64,000 nucleotides of DNA from contig CAZJFK010000002.1 of the NCBI GenBank assembly GCA_964545515.1, positions 15,210 to 79,209 on the forward strand, read 5' to 3'. The notes beneath the pieces are model-generated. The model searched no databases. It was not told where the DNA came from and was given only the letters and a program-made list of their open reading frames with translations. A program made the position numbers and the translations under genes. This stretch comes from UBA2112 sp964545515. GTDB taxonomy: Bacteria; Patescibacteriota; Saccharimonadia; Saccharimonadales; Saccharimonadaceae. Shown here one piece after another: positions 56,553 through 64,000 of the stretch (position 1 is its first letter; every line of letters begins with the position of its first letter).

Positions 56553-58670
56553 ATGCCTACAATAAATCCAAATGGCAAGGATATTATTAGTGTTAGCACC
56601 GAATTCGCTGGTCGTACACTAACACTTGAAGTCAACCGTGTGGGATTCCGCACCACGGCTAGCGTCCTAGTGCGTTACGGCGAGACAGTTGTGCTAGGTA
56701 CAGCTATGGTCGGCAGTCGACCAGTGGTGCTAGATTACTTCCCGCTGAGCATCGACTATGAAGAAAAAATGTATGCAGCTGGCAAGATTAGCGGCAGCCG
56801 ATTCATCAAGCGCGAAGGTCGCCCAAGTGAAGAGGCTATTTTGATTGGTCGTATTATCGACCGACCAATTCGTCCGCTATTCCCTAAGGGCTACCGCCAG
56901 GAAGTTCAGGTGGTGGCGAGTGTTCTCAGTATGGATCCGAGCTTCCGCCCAGATATGGTCGGTATGATTGCGGCATCTAGCGCATTGATGCTTACCGGTA
57001 CGCCTTTTGACGGCCCAGTAGCTGGTCTACGTGTTGGTCAAGTTGATGGCAAATTCAAAGCCTTCCTGAGCGAAGAAGAGCGCGAAGCTAGCGACCTAGA
57101 CCTCGTGGTTGCTGGTATCGAGAGTGGTATCACTATGGTGGAAGCCGGTGCCAATGAGGTATCTGAGGACGTGATTTTAGACGCCATGGAATGGGCTTTC
57201 AAGGAATTCCAGCCAGCTATCAAATTGCAGCGCGAGCTTGCCGAAAAGGTCAAACCGGTTGAGCAAGAATACGAATTGGTTCTACCAGACGAAAACGTAC
57301 AGAAGATTGCTGACGAATGGACAGAGGGCAAGCTAGGTTCTGCCCTACATCATCCATACCCAGAGCGTAATGAACTGATCAACAACATCCGTTGGGCATA
57401 CCACGAAGACATGGCAGCCAAAATAGGTGAGGAAGAATACGGCGCGCTACGCGACGAATACGACGAGGCATTTACCAAGGCACTACACGAAGATGTACGC
57501 CGTGGTATCGTCGATAGCGGTACTCGCCCAGATGGTCGTAAGCTTACCGAAGTCCGCCCACTTAGTAGCGAAGTTGGCGTGCTGCCTCGTGTGCATGGTT
57601 CGAGTATTTTTACCCGCGGCGTGACTCAGGGTATGAATATCGTTACATTAGCTCCACTGAGCTACGCCCAGATGGTCGACACTATGGAAGTCACCGATGG
57701 CGAGCGTCACTATATGCACCACTACAACGCCCCTGGCTATACAGTAGGCGAGGTTCGTCGCTTGGGTAGCCCAGGCCGTCGCGAGATTGGTCACGGATAC
57801 TTGGCTGAGCGCGCACTATTCCCAGTCCTGCCATCTGTCGAGGATTTCCCATATGCTATTCGTAGCGTCACCGAGATTATGAGCCAAAACGGCTCGACAT
57901 CTATGGCGGCAACTTGTAGCTCATGCCTGGCGCTGATGGATGCCGGTGTGCCACTAAAAGCTCCAGTTAGCGGTATCGCAATGGGTCTCATGATGGACGG
58001 TGATACTCCATATGTACTGAGCGACATTGCTGACGCCGAAGATTTTGCTGGCGACATGGATTTCAAGGTAACTGGTACCGCCAAAGGTGTAACTGCTATG
58101 CAGATGGATATGAAAGTTCACGGTCTACCTGTCGAGATTTTGCGCAAGGCTGTCGAACAGTCCAAGGCTGGTCGCAAATTCATCCTCGATCACATGCTCG
58201 AAACTATCGCCGAGCCACGTGCTGCACTAAGCCCATACGCTCCGCGTATTGAAAAGATCAAGATTAATCCTGACAAAATCGGTGCCGTTATCGGCAAGGG
58301 TGGCGAAGTAATCAATAAGATCACCAAAGAAACCGGTGCTGAGATTGATATCAAAGAAGACGGTTTGATTACAGTTGCCGCCGCCGATACCGCTAAGATT
58401 GAGCAGGCGCTTGAGTGGATTCGCGGTCTGACCGAAGAGCCAGAAGTCGGCAAGGTCTACAATGGCAAGGTCATCACGATCAAAGAATTTGGTGCGTTTG
58501 TAAACATCATGCCCGGCACTGATGGTATGGTGCATATCAGCAAACTATCCGACAAGCGTGTCGAAAAGGTAGAAGACGTACTCAAAGAAGGCCAAGAGGT
58601 CAAGGTGAAACTGATGGAAATCGACGACCGTGGTCGCCTAAGTCTCAGTATCAAAGACGTCGACGCATAG
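56553..58670 (+). CDS. pnp: Polynucleotide phosphorylase
   Basis: 705 residues, full length. Two RNase PH domains (first: VLVRYGETVVLGTAM, FPLSIDYEEKMYAAGKISGSRFIKREGRPSEEAILIGRIIDRPIRPLFP; second: DSGTRPDGRKLTEVRPLSSEVGVLPRVHGSSIFTRG with the phosphate site), a KH domain (KIGAVIGKGGEVINKITKETGAEIDI) and an S1 domain (GKVYNGKVITIKEFGAFVNIMPGTDGMVHISKL). It degrades RNA 3' to 5' using phosphate and can also add tails. TAAGGAG precedes the ATG. The 100-nt leader with a short ORF suggests post-transcriptional control, known for pnp in E. coli. Confidence 0.97.
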   Translation: MPTINPNGKDIISVSTEFAGRTLTLEVNRVGFRTTASVLVRYGETVVLGTAMVGSRPVVLDYFPLSIDYEEKMYAAGKISGSRFIKREGRPSEEAILIGRIIDRPIRPLFPKGYRQEVQVVASVLSMDPSFRPDMVGMIAASSALMLTGTPFDGPVAGLRVGQVDGKFKAFLSEEEREASDLDLVVAGIESGITMVEAGANEVSEDVILDAMEWAFKEFQPAIKLQRELAEKVKPVEQEYELVLPDENVQKIADEWTEGKLGSALHHPYPERNELINNIRWAYHEDMAAKIGEEEYGALRDEYDEAFTKALHEDVRRGIVDSGTRPDGRKLTEVRPLSSEVGVLPRVHGSSIFTRGVTQGMNIVTLAPLSYAQMVDTMEVTDGERHYMHHYNAPGYTVGEVRRLGSPGRREIGHGYLAERALFPVLPSVEDFPYAIRSVTEIMSQNGSTSMAATCSSCLALMDAGVPLKAPVSGIAMGLMMDGDTPYVLSDIADAEDFAGDMDFKVTGTAKGVTAMQMDMKVHGLPVEILRKAVEQSKAGRKFILDHMLETIAEPRAALSPYAPRIEKIKINPDKIGAVIGKGGEVINKITKETGAEIDIKEDGLITVAAADTAKIEQALEWIRGLTEEPEVGKVYNGKVITIKEFGAFVNIMPGTDGMVHISKLSDKRVEKVEDVLKEGQEVKVKLMEIDDRGRLSLSIKDVDA

Positions 58671-58687
58671 CGTATAGATATTGATAG

Positions 58688-58719
58688 ACAAAACGACCCC
58701 AATCAGGGGTTGTTTTGTT
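58688..58719. terminator. Terminator after pnp
   Basis: ACAAAACGACCCC, loop, GGGGTTGTTTTGT. Confidence 0.83.
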
Positions 58720-58727
58720 GCCTATAC

Positions 58728-58756
58728 TTTACAAAACATAAGTATTATGCTAATAT
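58728..58756 (+). promoter_or_regulatory. Promoter of the RIARPP-repeat gene
   Basis: TTTACA (58728-58733), 17-bp spacer ending TTATGC, TAATAT (58751-58756), then AAAGATAT. It shares TTATGCTAATATAAAGATAT with 53618-53637. Confidence 0.78.
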
Positions 58757-58782
58757 AAAGATATAAAATTACTCAAACAAAC

Positions 58783-59820
58783 ATGAGCGAACATTTACCA
58801 TCACGTAGTCACGAATCACCCAAGCCTCTGTACGAGGCCGATGATACGACACCCGTAACAGCGGGCGATATTCGCAAGATACGCGAGATGTTGAATATGG
58901 AAAACGCTCAGCATGAGAGGGAGCGTGTGGGCAAGGTTAGTGACGCGCGCTCGGCTGTCGAGTCGGTATTTGGCGACGGTCAGACTCCGCCGCGTATAGC
59001 TCGTTCGCCACGAATTGCGCGACCACCTAGGATTGCTCGTCCACCACAGATATATAGGTTGGAACAGCCAGTGAAAACTCCTGATAACGATACAGCTACT
59101 ATCGATATAGTCGAAGCTTCGATAGCAAAACATTCTAGCGGCAAAGAGCTCGCGGTCATAGATGTCGTGGAAACCAGTCACGACGATAGTTCAGTGCGCG
59201 AAGTGTCGCCAGATTATCAGCCTCGACATGCAAAGGCAGAGGACATAGTAGAGGTTGTACCTGAGCCTGAGCCTGATGCAGATGAAATTGAAACGCCGCC
59301 TGAGCAGATTGGTGAATCAGTAGATATTGATACGGATGAGATAGTAGATAATGATACCGAAGAATCGGCCGAAGAATCCGATGAGTCCGATAGCGACTCG
59401 GAGGAACGTGAGTCTACAATTGATGATACTAACGAACAAAATATTGATACCGAGAAAAAGAAACAGGAACTCAAAGCATTGCAGCGGCGCCTAGGCTCAG
59501 TCGATGAAGATATCAAACGTCTCATGTATCGATTTAAGCGTGGTATCAATGAAAATATCATAGGTGAACGTAATCGATTAGTGGGGCGCGATAGGCATCT
59601 GCTGAATAACGTAGTAGATAGCACTGTAATGCTGAGCCGGTCTGAACTATTCCGAGAGGCTAGTGGATCTGATGTAGTCGGCGGGGCGTTTAGTATGCTC
59701 AAAAACGTCAGTGATAGTGGTAGTGCAACGTATGAGGAAGTCCTGGGTCAGCTCAGTCGTACCAGTCGTAGTGTCGATGGCATGATGGGCCAAATAGAGC
59801 GCCAGATTCGACAAATGTAG
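58783..59820 (+). CDS. Unknown protein with (S/P)PRIAR repeats and C-terminal coiled coil
   Basis: 345 residues. N-terminal third has helix DIRKIREMLNMENAQHERERVGKVSDA. Residues about 69-92 (58987-59058) repeat PPRIAR, SPRIAR, PPRIAR, PPQIYR; the last form is shared with the HopA1-like protein at 53658. A long acidic region (about 150-225, Asp/Glu/Ser) follows, then a helical C-terminus (KKQELKALQRRLGSVDEDIKRLMYRFKRG and onwards). No signal peptide. The leader ends CAAACAAAC before the ATG, as at 56329. Function unknown. Confidence 0.66.
   Translation: MSEHLPSRSHESPKPLYEADDTTPVTAGDIRKIREMLNMENAQHERERVGKVSDARSAVESVFGDGQTPPRIARSPRIARPPRIARPPQIYRLEQPVKTPDNDTATIDIVEASIAKHSSGKELAVIDVVETSHDDSSVREVSPDYQPRHAKAEDIVEVVPEPEPDADEIETPPEQIGESVDIDTDEIVDNDTEESAEESDESDSDSEERESTIDDTNEQNIDTEKKKQELKALQRRLGSVDEDIKRLMYRFKRGINENIIGERNRLVGRDRHLLNNVVDSTVMLSRSELFREASGSDVVGGAFSMLKNVSDSGSATYEEVLGQLSRTSRSVDGMMGQIERQIRQM
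58987..59058 (+). repeat. In-frame Arg/Pro hexapeptide repeats
   Basis: Four units of six residues: PPRIAR, SPRIAR, PPRIAR, PPQIYR. Similar RPPQIYR and RRPQIHR units occur near the N-terminus of the protein at 53658, so the repeat type is shared by at least two genes here. Confidence 0.7.
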
Positions 59821-59862
59821 TAACGGTTTGTCAGATTCATTTGCTGAGATATTATAAAAAGA

Positions 59863-60438
59863 GTGATGGATGACAAGAAATCTCAGATAGAGGCGCTAGC
59901 GCGTGAAATTATTGACGACAAAGTTTGTTCAGATCTAGCCGAGCAAGCTACGCAACTGGTAATGGGCAGTGGTAATTTGAATGCTCGGATTGTGCTGGTA
60001 GGTGAGGCACCGGGCAAGAGTGAGGATCTGACTGGTCTGCCATTTGTCGGTGCGTCTGGTAAATTTCTCGACACGATGCTCGGTAGCGTCGGTATGAATC
60101 GTGATGATATCTATATAACCAATATCGTGAAATATCGCCCGCCAGGTAATCGTGACCCCAAACCAGTCGAAAAAGAAGCCTTTGGACCGTACCTACTGCG
60201 TCAGTTAGAGATTATTCAGCCCAGAGCGGTTGTAACGCTTGGTAGGCATAGTATGGAATTTTTCTTGCCAGGCGCCAAAATTAGCGAGGTACATGGCCAG
60301 CGGTTTGAGATAGACTGGTATGGGACTAAGCTTGTAATCATCCCGCTATATCACCCAGCAGCAGCGCTATATAACGGCAAGATGCGTAGTGTGCTGATAG
60401 AGGATTTCGGGGCAGTAGGTAGCTTAATGCTTGACTAA
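59863..60438 (+). CDS. Family 4 uracil-DNA glycosylase lacking most Fe-S cluster cysteines
   Basis: 191 residues from GTG at 59863 (next codon is ATG at 59866, also possible). Motif A VGEAPGKSEDLTGLPFVG (about 47-64) and motif B LYHPAAAL (about 163-170) define family 4 UDG, which removes uracil from DNA. The [4Fe-4S] ligands of the family lie at an N-terminal C..C, in K-C-RPPGNR and in a Cys a few residues later; here only C22 remains, KYRPPGNR has Tyr, and the last is replaced (EKEAFGPYLL). The cluster is probably absent. The gap to 58783's stop is 42 bp and no strong Shine-Dalgarno is present. Confidence 0.88.
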   Translation: MMDDKKSQIEALAREIIDDKVCSDLAEQATQLVMGSGNLNARIVLVGEAPGKSEDLTGLPFVGASGKFLDTMLGSVGMNRDDIYITNIVKYRPPGNRDPKPVEKEAFGPYLLRQLEIIQPRAVVTLGRHSMEFFLPGAKISEVHGQRFEIDWYGTKLVIIPLYHPAAALYNGKMRSVLIEDFGAVGSLMLD

Positions 60439-60459
60439 TTAGTATGTTTATGCTAATAT
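60431..60459 (+). promoter_or_regulatory. Promoter of the acidic protein at 60485
   Basis: TTGACT (60431-60436), 17-bp spacer ending TTATGC, TAATAT (60454-60459). The -35 overlaps the UDG stop codon region. Leader is A-rich with AAACAAAAC before the ATG. Confidence 0.8.
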
Positions 60460-60484
60460 AGAGGTATAGTTAAACAAAACAAAA

Positions 60485-61147
60485 ATGTCAGAATTTTTAG
60501 CACCTTCACCATCTCAAAAAGACAAGGAAATCGCCAATGAAGCGGAAACTAATGAGTATAGTCCAACTGATTTGGAGGGTATCGATATGGCGTCGCAAGC
60601 TGCCGTCGATATGATTCAGGATAGCATCGAAAACAACCACGGCTCGCATGAAGTAGTGAATACCGATGAGGGTTTGCGTGGTATTTTGACAGAGAAATTT
60701 CCCTATGGGTCTATCGAAGCGATGTTTGATAGTGCGACTCTGAGCCAAGTAAATATGAATATACAGTTGGGTGACGAAGAGCACGTAGTATCTATCATCC
60801 ACCCCGAGGAATCTGATACCGAGATATTACTTGATGACGTACCGGTTGACCCTAGCGAGATACCTAGTGTACAGAAAATTATTGAATCAATTCGTTCGGA
60901 GCGTGAGGCTAGACGCGAAGCGGCTAATAGTGGCGACACCAGGGAAGACAGTATCCGTGAGGGTGTCAAACAAGCTGAGGCGGCGGCTGAGCAAAATCCT
61001 GCTGTGGCCGAAAATGTCGTCGGTGACGAAAACGCACCAGATGCACCAACGGTAGCTGATGTAGATAAATTTAGTGGTGATATATTACAGGCAAATACTA
61101 CGCCTGAAGAGTACAAAAAAGCACTAGCCGAACAGCAAAAGAGATAA
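60485..61147 (+). CDS. Unknown acidic protein
   Basis: 220 residues, strongly acidic. The middle (EEHVVSIIHPEESDTEILLDDVPVDPSEIPSVQKIIESIRSEREARREA) looks partly folded, and the ends are low complexity (Asp, Glu, Ala). No membrane segment, no signal peptide, no known motif. Promoter at 60431-60459 belongs to the same family as those before 53658 and 58783, so the three may be co-expressed. Weak hairpin GCGGT/ACCGC follows at 61154-61168. Confidence 0.62.
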   Translation: MSEFLAPSPSQKDKEIANEAETNEYSPTDLEGIDMASQAAVDMIQDSIENNHGSHEVVNTDEGLRGILTEKFPYGSIEAMFDSATLSQVNMNIQLGDEEHVVSIIHPEESDTEILLDDVPVDPSEIPSVQKIIESIRSEREARREAANSGDTREDSIREGVKQAEAAAEQNPAVAENVVGDENAPDAPTVADVDKFSGDILQANTTPEEYKKALAEQQKR

Positions 61148-61174
61148 TTATAAGCGGTGCGATACCGCATGTGG

Positions 61175-61257
61175 TTGATTTTTGTAGGCTTATAAGCTAC
61201 AATAGTATCAACTAATCGAGAGGGTACCCCTGTAATTGCTATTTACCTCTCGTCTCG
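61175..61257 (+). promoter_or_regulatory. RNase J promoter and leader stem-loop
   Basis: TTGATT (61175-61180), 17-bp spacer, TACAAT (61198-61203). The leader soon forms CGAGAGG (61217-61223) with CCTCTCG (61246-61252), followed by TCTCGTTTTT, which could act as an attenuator or a decay-control structure. The Shine-Dalgarno AAGGAGAAA is farther down at about 61290. Confidence 0.55.
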
Positions 61258-61302
61258 TTTTTGGAATTAAATCATTTATAAAAAACAAGGAGAAATTCAT
61301 AT

Positions 61303-63429
61303 ATGGGTCAACGAAGACTCGCGAAGGCTACTCCGGACGATCAAAGTAAACGTCCGATGGGTAAGCCAAAATCAAACAATACTGTGTTAAATAATACTAG
61401 TACAAAAAAGGGAGAAGTGTTTCGGGCGCAGCGTCGCACGAGTGAAAACGTCAATCTGCGTGCTAGCCAGCACATCATAAACGTACCTGTTAACAAATCA
61501 ATTTATAACGGCTACGATGGACGTCAGTATAGTACGGCTGATTTCAAAAAACAGCAGCGTACTAAGGGTCCTGTCCTCAAAATTATGCCAATCGGTGGCT
61601 TGGGTGAGATGGGTATCGGCAAAAACATGATGGCGATTGAGTATGAAAACGAAATTATCGTTATCGATTCAGGCTTTTTGTTCCCTGGCGCCGATTATCC
61701 GGGTGTTAATTACATAACACCTGACATCACATATCTCGAAGAGAATCGTCACAAGATTCGTGGACAGATATTTACGCACGGACACTTAGACCACATAGGT
61801 GCATATCGTCATTTTGCTCACCGTATCCCTGCGCCAATTTATGGCAGTAAGTTTACGATCGGTATGCTCAAGCGCACTATGGAAGAGTCAACAACTGGCT
61901 ATGAGCCAAACTACAATGAGCTCGATCCAGAGGCGCACGAGCGCGTGCAACTAGGTGATCATTTCAATATCGAACTTGTACGGGTGAACCACTCTATCCC
62001 TGATGCTACGGCCGTAGTCGTACGTACACCACTAGGAGTACTTGTCGATACTGGCGACTGGCGATTTGAGGATAATCCTGTCGATGGTCGTAAATTTGAC
62101 CTAGAACGTCTGACTGAGATTGCTACCACCGAAGGCATCACACTACTGATGAACGAAAGTACCAACTGTGAATCAGAGGGTACACATCATCACGGTGAGT
62201 TTGATATTCAGGAATCTATGGGTCAGGTGATGGATAAATATCCAAACAGTCGTCTGATTTTGAGCTGTTTTAGTTCACAGATTCATCGTATGCAGCTGAT
62301 TTTGGACGAAGCCAAAAAGCACAATCGCAAGGTAGCATTTGCTGGATATAGCATGATTCAAAACCTCGAAGTGGCTCTACGTGCTGGTGCTATCCGCATA
62401 CCTAAGGACGTCGTCGTCAAAATGGAAGACATCGTGAAACTTTCAGACGACAAAGTAACCATCGTTTGTACCGGTAGCCAGGGCGAATTCAATGCCGTGC
62501 TCAACCGCATGGCCAGTGGTGCACACAAATTCATCAAGATTAAGAACAGCGACGTCGTGGTGTTTAGCTCCAACCCAATTCCGGGTAACGAAAAATACGT
62601 TGTTCGCACTGTCGATGGCTTGATGCGTGAAGGTAGTGACGTAATACAGAACGGCAAGACTCATTTGACTGGCGTTGGTCCACTTCACCTGAGTGGTCAC
62701 GGATATTATGATGATCACGTCAAATTGATTAATGCTCTGAACCCGACGTACTACATGCCGATTCATGGTGAATTCCACATGCTGGTGCATAACGCCGAGC
62801 TAGCCGAAAAAGAAGCCGCCATACCGCGCAGTAATATATTTGTCTGTGACAGTGGTGACGTAATAGAGATTACACCTACCGGTGCTCGCAAAAACGGTCG
62901 TATACCTGTCGGTGGTATCATGTATGACGACAGTGGTGCGATAGTCAGCGAAGTAGTGCTCAAAGACCGCATCCACATGGCTACTGAGGGCATGTTTGTC
63001 GTCGTCCTGACTGTGCAGCGTGGCAGCGGTCGCCTGATGACTAGCCCAGATATCATTAGTCGCGGATTTATCTATCTGCGCGACAGCGAAGAACTGATGG
63101 GTATGATCCGTCAGTATTTGAAGCAAAAAGTTGCTCGTAGTTTTGTCGGTAAAAAGATCGATCTCGATATCCTGAAAAAGGAAATCAAAGATGAAATTAC
63201 TCACGTGCTTTATGATCAAACTCATCGTACGCCGATTGTTATACCTGTGATCAATGAAGTTGGTGGTGCTCGCCCATCGGGTAATGCGCAGCAGCAGGCC
63301 AATGCTAGGCGTGAAGGTGACGGCAATATCGGTAATTTGCCGCCTAGGAAATTCCCACCACGCCAAGTGCCGGATAGCGACGCTACCGATCCGCATCTTC
63401 GTGCCAAAACCGAATCGCGCGGCTATTAG
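61303..63429 (+). CDS. rnj: Ribonuclease J
   Basis: 708 residues; usual length is about 555-560, so there is an N-terminal extension of about 90 residues (basic, Thr/Asn/Lys rich) and a C-terminal tail (about 60, Asn/Arg/Pro rich). The core has GGLGEMGIGKNMMAIEYENEIIVIDSGFLFPG, metal motif TFHGHLDHIGAYRH in the form FTHGHLDHIGA, the later H in LSGHGYYDDHVKLI, and a beta-CASP part with CTGSQGEFNAVLNRMA. It is an endonuclease and 5'-3' exonuclease in mRNA decay and rRNA processing, partner of pnp and orn. Leader structure at 61217-61252 suggests self-control. Confidence 0.95.
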   Translation: MGQRRLAKATPDDQSKRPMGKPKSNNTVLNNTSTKKGEVFRAQRRTSENVNLRASQHIINVPVNKSIYNGYDGRQYSTADFKKQQRTKGPVLKIMPIGGLGEMGIGKNMMAIEYENEIIVIDSGFLFPGADYPGVNYITPDITYLEENRHKIRGQIFTHGHLDHIGAYRHFAHRIPAPIYGSKFTIGMLKRTMEESTTGYEPNYNELDPEAHERVQLGDHFNIELVRVNHSIPDATAVVVRTPLGVLVDTGDWRFEDNPVDGRKFDLERLTEIATTEGITLLMNESTNCESEGTHHHGEFDIQESMGQVMDKYPNSRLILSCFSSQIHRMQLILDEAKKHNRKVAFAGYSMIQNLEVALRAGAIRIPKDVVVKMEDIVKLSDDKVTIVCTGSQGEFNAVLNRMASGAHKFIKIKNSDVVVFSSNPIPGNEKYVVRTVDGLMREGSDVIQNGKTHLTGVGPLHLSGHGYYDDHVKLINALNPTYYMPIHGEFHMLVHNAELAEKEAAIPRSNIFVCDSGDVIEITPTGARKNGRIPVGGIMYDDSGAIVSEVVLKDRIHMATEGMFVVVLTVQRGSGRLMTSPDIISRGFIYLRDSEELMGMIRQYLKQKVARSFVGKKIDLDILKKEIKDEITHVLYDQTHRTPIVIPVINEVGGARPSGNAQQQANARREGDGNIGNLPPRKFPPRQVPDSDATDPHLRAKTESRGY

Positions 63430-63445
63430 TCGATAACGTCAATGC

Positions 63446-63479
63446 CTAAATATACCCCAGAGAAGTCTGGGGTATATTA
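63446..63479. terminator. Terminator after rnj
   Basis: AAATATACCCCAGA, loop GAAG, TCTGGGGTATATT. Confidence 0.82.
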
Positions 63480-63493
63480 TTAACATAAGCCTC

Positions 63494-63522
63494 TTGCAAA
63501 ATGTAGTAAATTTTGCTATAAT
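63494..63522 (+). promoter_or_regulatory. Upstream ftsK promoter
   Basis: TTGCAA (63494-63499), 17-bp spacer ending TGC, TATAAT (63517-63522). A second TATAAT at 63542-63547 lies 6 nt before the ATG, so two transcripts, one leaderless, are possible. Confidence 0.7.
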
Positions 63523-63553
63523 ATAGTAGTAAGCTATTAGATATAATATACAT

Positions 63554-64000
63554 ATGCCTAGGAAAAGAAAAACAAAAAAGAAGAAAGTCGAATCGGCTAG
63601 TAAATTACCAGCTGGATTTTGGTCGCAAGTGTTTGCGATATGTTTGATTGCTTTTTCGATTCTATTAATCGTAGCGTGGTTTGGCGTGGGCGGGCCGGTA
63701 CTAAACTGGACTCAGGATACTTTGCTGCAATTTGTTGGCTATACTGTTTATATCTTGCCGGTGATATTTACCTTTATTGGCATAGAGATTTTTCGGTCTG
63801 ACAATAATAAACTATCGTTTTTGGTAAAACTTGGTGGTATTTTGCTGGTTATGTGGTTTTCGGGACTATTTGGCTTGCCGGATTCGATTACCGGGCATGG
63901 TGGCTGGCTGGGCAATAGCTTGAACAACGTAATGATTCAGTTGGTCAATGCGCCGGTCGCTGGATTTATATACGTACTATTTATATTTGTGACTTTGATG
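63554..64000 (+). CDS. ftsK: DNA translocase FtsK/SpoIIIE, N-terminal part (cut by window end)
   Basis: 149 codons visible. It starts MPRKRKTKKKKVES, a basic head, then four membrane segments: FWSQVFAICLIAFSILLIVAWFG, FVGYTVYILPVIFTFIGIEIF, FLVKLGGILLVMWFSGLFG, and VAGFIYVLFIFVTLM, with the GHGGWLGN loop typical of the FtsK/SpoIIIE N-terminal membrane domain. The ATPase part lies beyond the window. Full-length proteins pump chromosomal DNA through the division septum. TATAAT at 63542-63547, 6 nt before the ATG. Confidence 0.82.
   Translation, partial: MPRKRKTKKKKVESASKLPAGFWSQVFAICLIAFSILLIVAWFGVGGPVLNWTQDTLLQFVGYTVYILPVIFTFIGIEIFRSDNNKLSFLVKLGGILLVMWFSGLFGLPDSITGHGGWLGNSLNNVMIQLVNAPVAGFIYVLFIFVTLM

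Noticed and set aside
58660..58760. CRISPR-like repeat
   Set aside because: Only terminator and promoter repeats are seen here; there is no regular repeat-spacer array anywhere in the window.
59217..59702. Long minus-strand Ser-rich frame opposite the repeat protein
   Set aside because: It is the antisense of an Asp/Glu-rich coding region; Ser-rich shadow frames are expected there, and it has no promoter or ribosome site.
1..64000. Alternative genetic code (TGA read as glycine)
   Set aside because: Several genes end naturally at TGA (for example 5495-5497 and 45340-45342) with the neighbour starting right there, and core enzymes contain no in-frame TGA.

Overview
This window looks like a scaffold piece from a Candidate Phyla Radiation bacterium, most probably Candidatus Saccharibacteria (TM7). 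The signs are short genes packed with little spacing, many -10 boxes only 6-7 nt before a start codon (leaderless mRNAs), streamlined or altered versions of universal enzymes, and many lineage-specific acidic, Pro/Ser-rich or single-membrane-pass proteins. TGA is used as a stop (for example at 5495-5497 and 45340-45342), so the code is the standard bacterial one, not the Gracilibacteria/Absconditabacteria code. A run of ten N at 15223-15232 marks an assembly gap inside a gene. The lineage call is inference; no rRNA is present to confirm it.

Layout. 1-4645: two tandem FemAB-type peptidoglycan bridge transferases, tsaD and tsaC for tRNA t6A, and a MurE-like ligase on the other strand. 4694-9272: a membrane protein translationally coupled to a sensor histidine kinase, a catalytically dead phosphohexomutase domain, a PD-(D/E)XK nuclease-like protein and a repeat protein. 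9292-11289: CIRCE-controlled groES-groEL. 11335-18353: a TrmB-like regulator divergent from a CoaB/class II aldolase/GNAT fusion, then surface proteins including an LPXTG-type one. 18432-21154: a phosphoglucose/phosphomannose isomerase, an HD alarmone-hydrolase-like protein, tRNA-Ser(GGA) and two small genes. 21340-26502: a ribonucleotide reductase operon with a structured leader, nrdA, a 57-residue CxxC microprotein, a class Ic-type nrdB and an NRAMP transporter. 26517-37320: zwf, pyrG, argS, mscL, orn, capA and lineage-specific genes. 37392-40210: dnaG-rpoD. 40377-47559: polA, mutM, holA, rpsT. 47708-55299: a pseudo-DHH protein, a PIG-L deacetylase, truB, rpsO, a PMT mannosyltransferase, hpt, a HopA1-like protein and a GC-rich islet. 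55385-64000: a second PD-(D/E)XK-like paralogue, pnp, unknown proteins, a family 4 UDG, RNase J and the start of ftsK.

How it fits together. Information processing is well represented (dnaG, rpoD, polA, holA, argS, truB, rpsO, rpsT, tsaC, tsaD, pnp, rnj, orn). Several DNA enzymes have lost metal ligands: DnaG has lost all four zinc ligands, the UDG has lost at least three of four Fe-S cysteines, and MutM has lost one zinc-finger cysteine. The ribonucleotide reductase R2 has Phe at the radical-tyrosine position and sits beside a Mn/Fe transporter, which suggests metal economy or a Mn/Fe cofactor. The envelope part (FemAB, MurE, CapA, PMT, LPXTG protein, MscL, Pro-rich surface proteins) fits a small episymbiont with a Gram-positive-type wall. 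The strongest candidates for new biology are the detached CxxC peptide of the reductase, the nrd leader RNA, the GC-rich islet with a three-way-junction RNA, the HopA1-like protein, the PD-(D/E)XK-like family and the widespread leaderless promoters.
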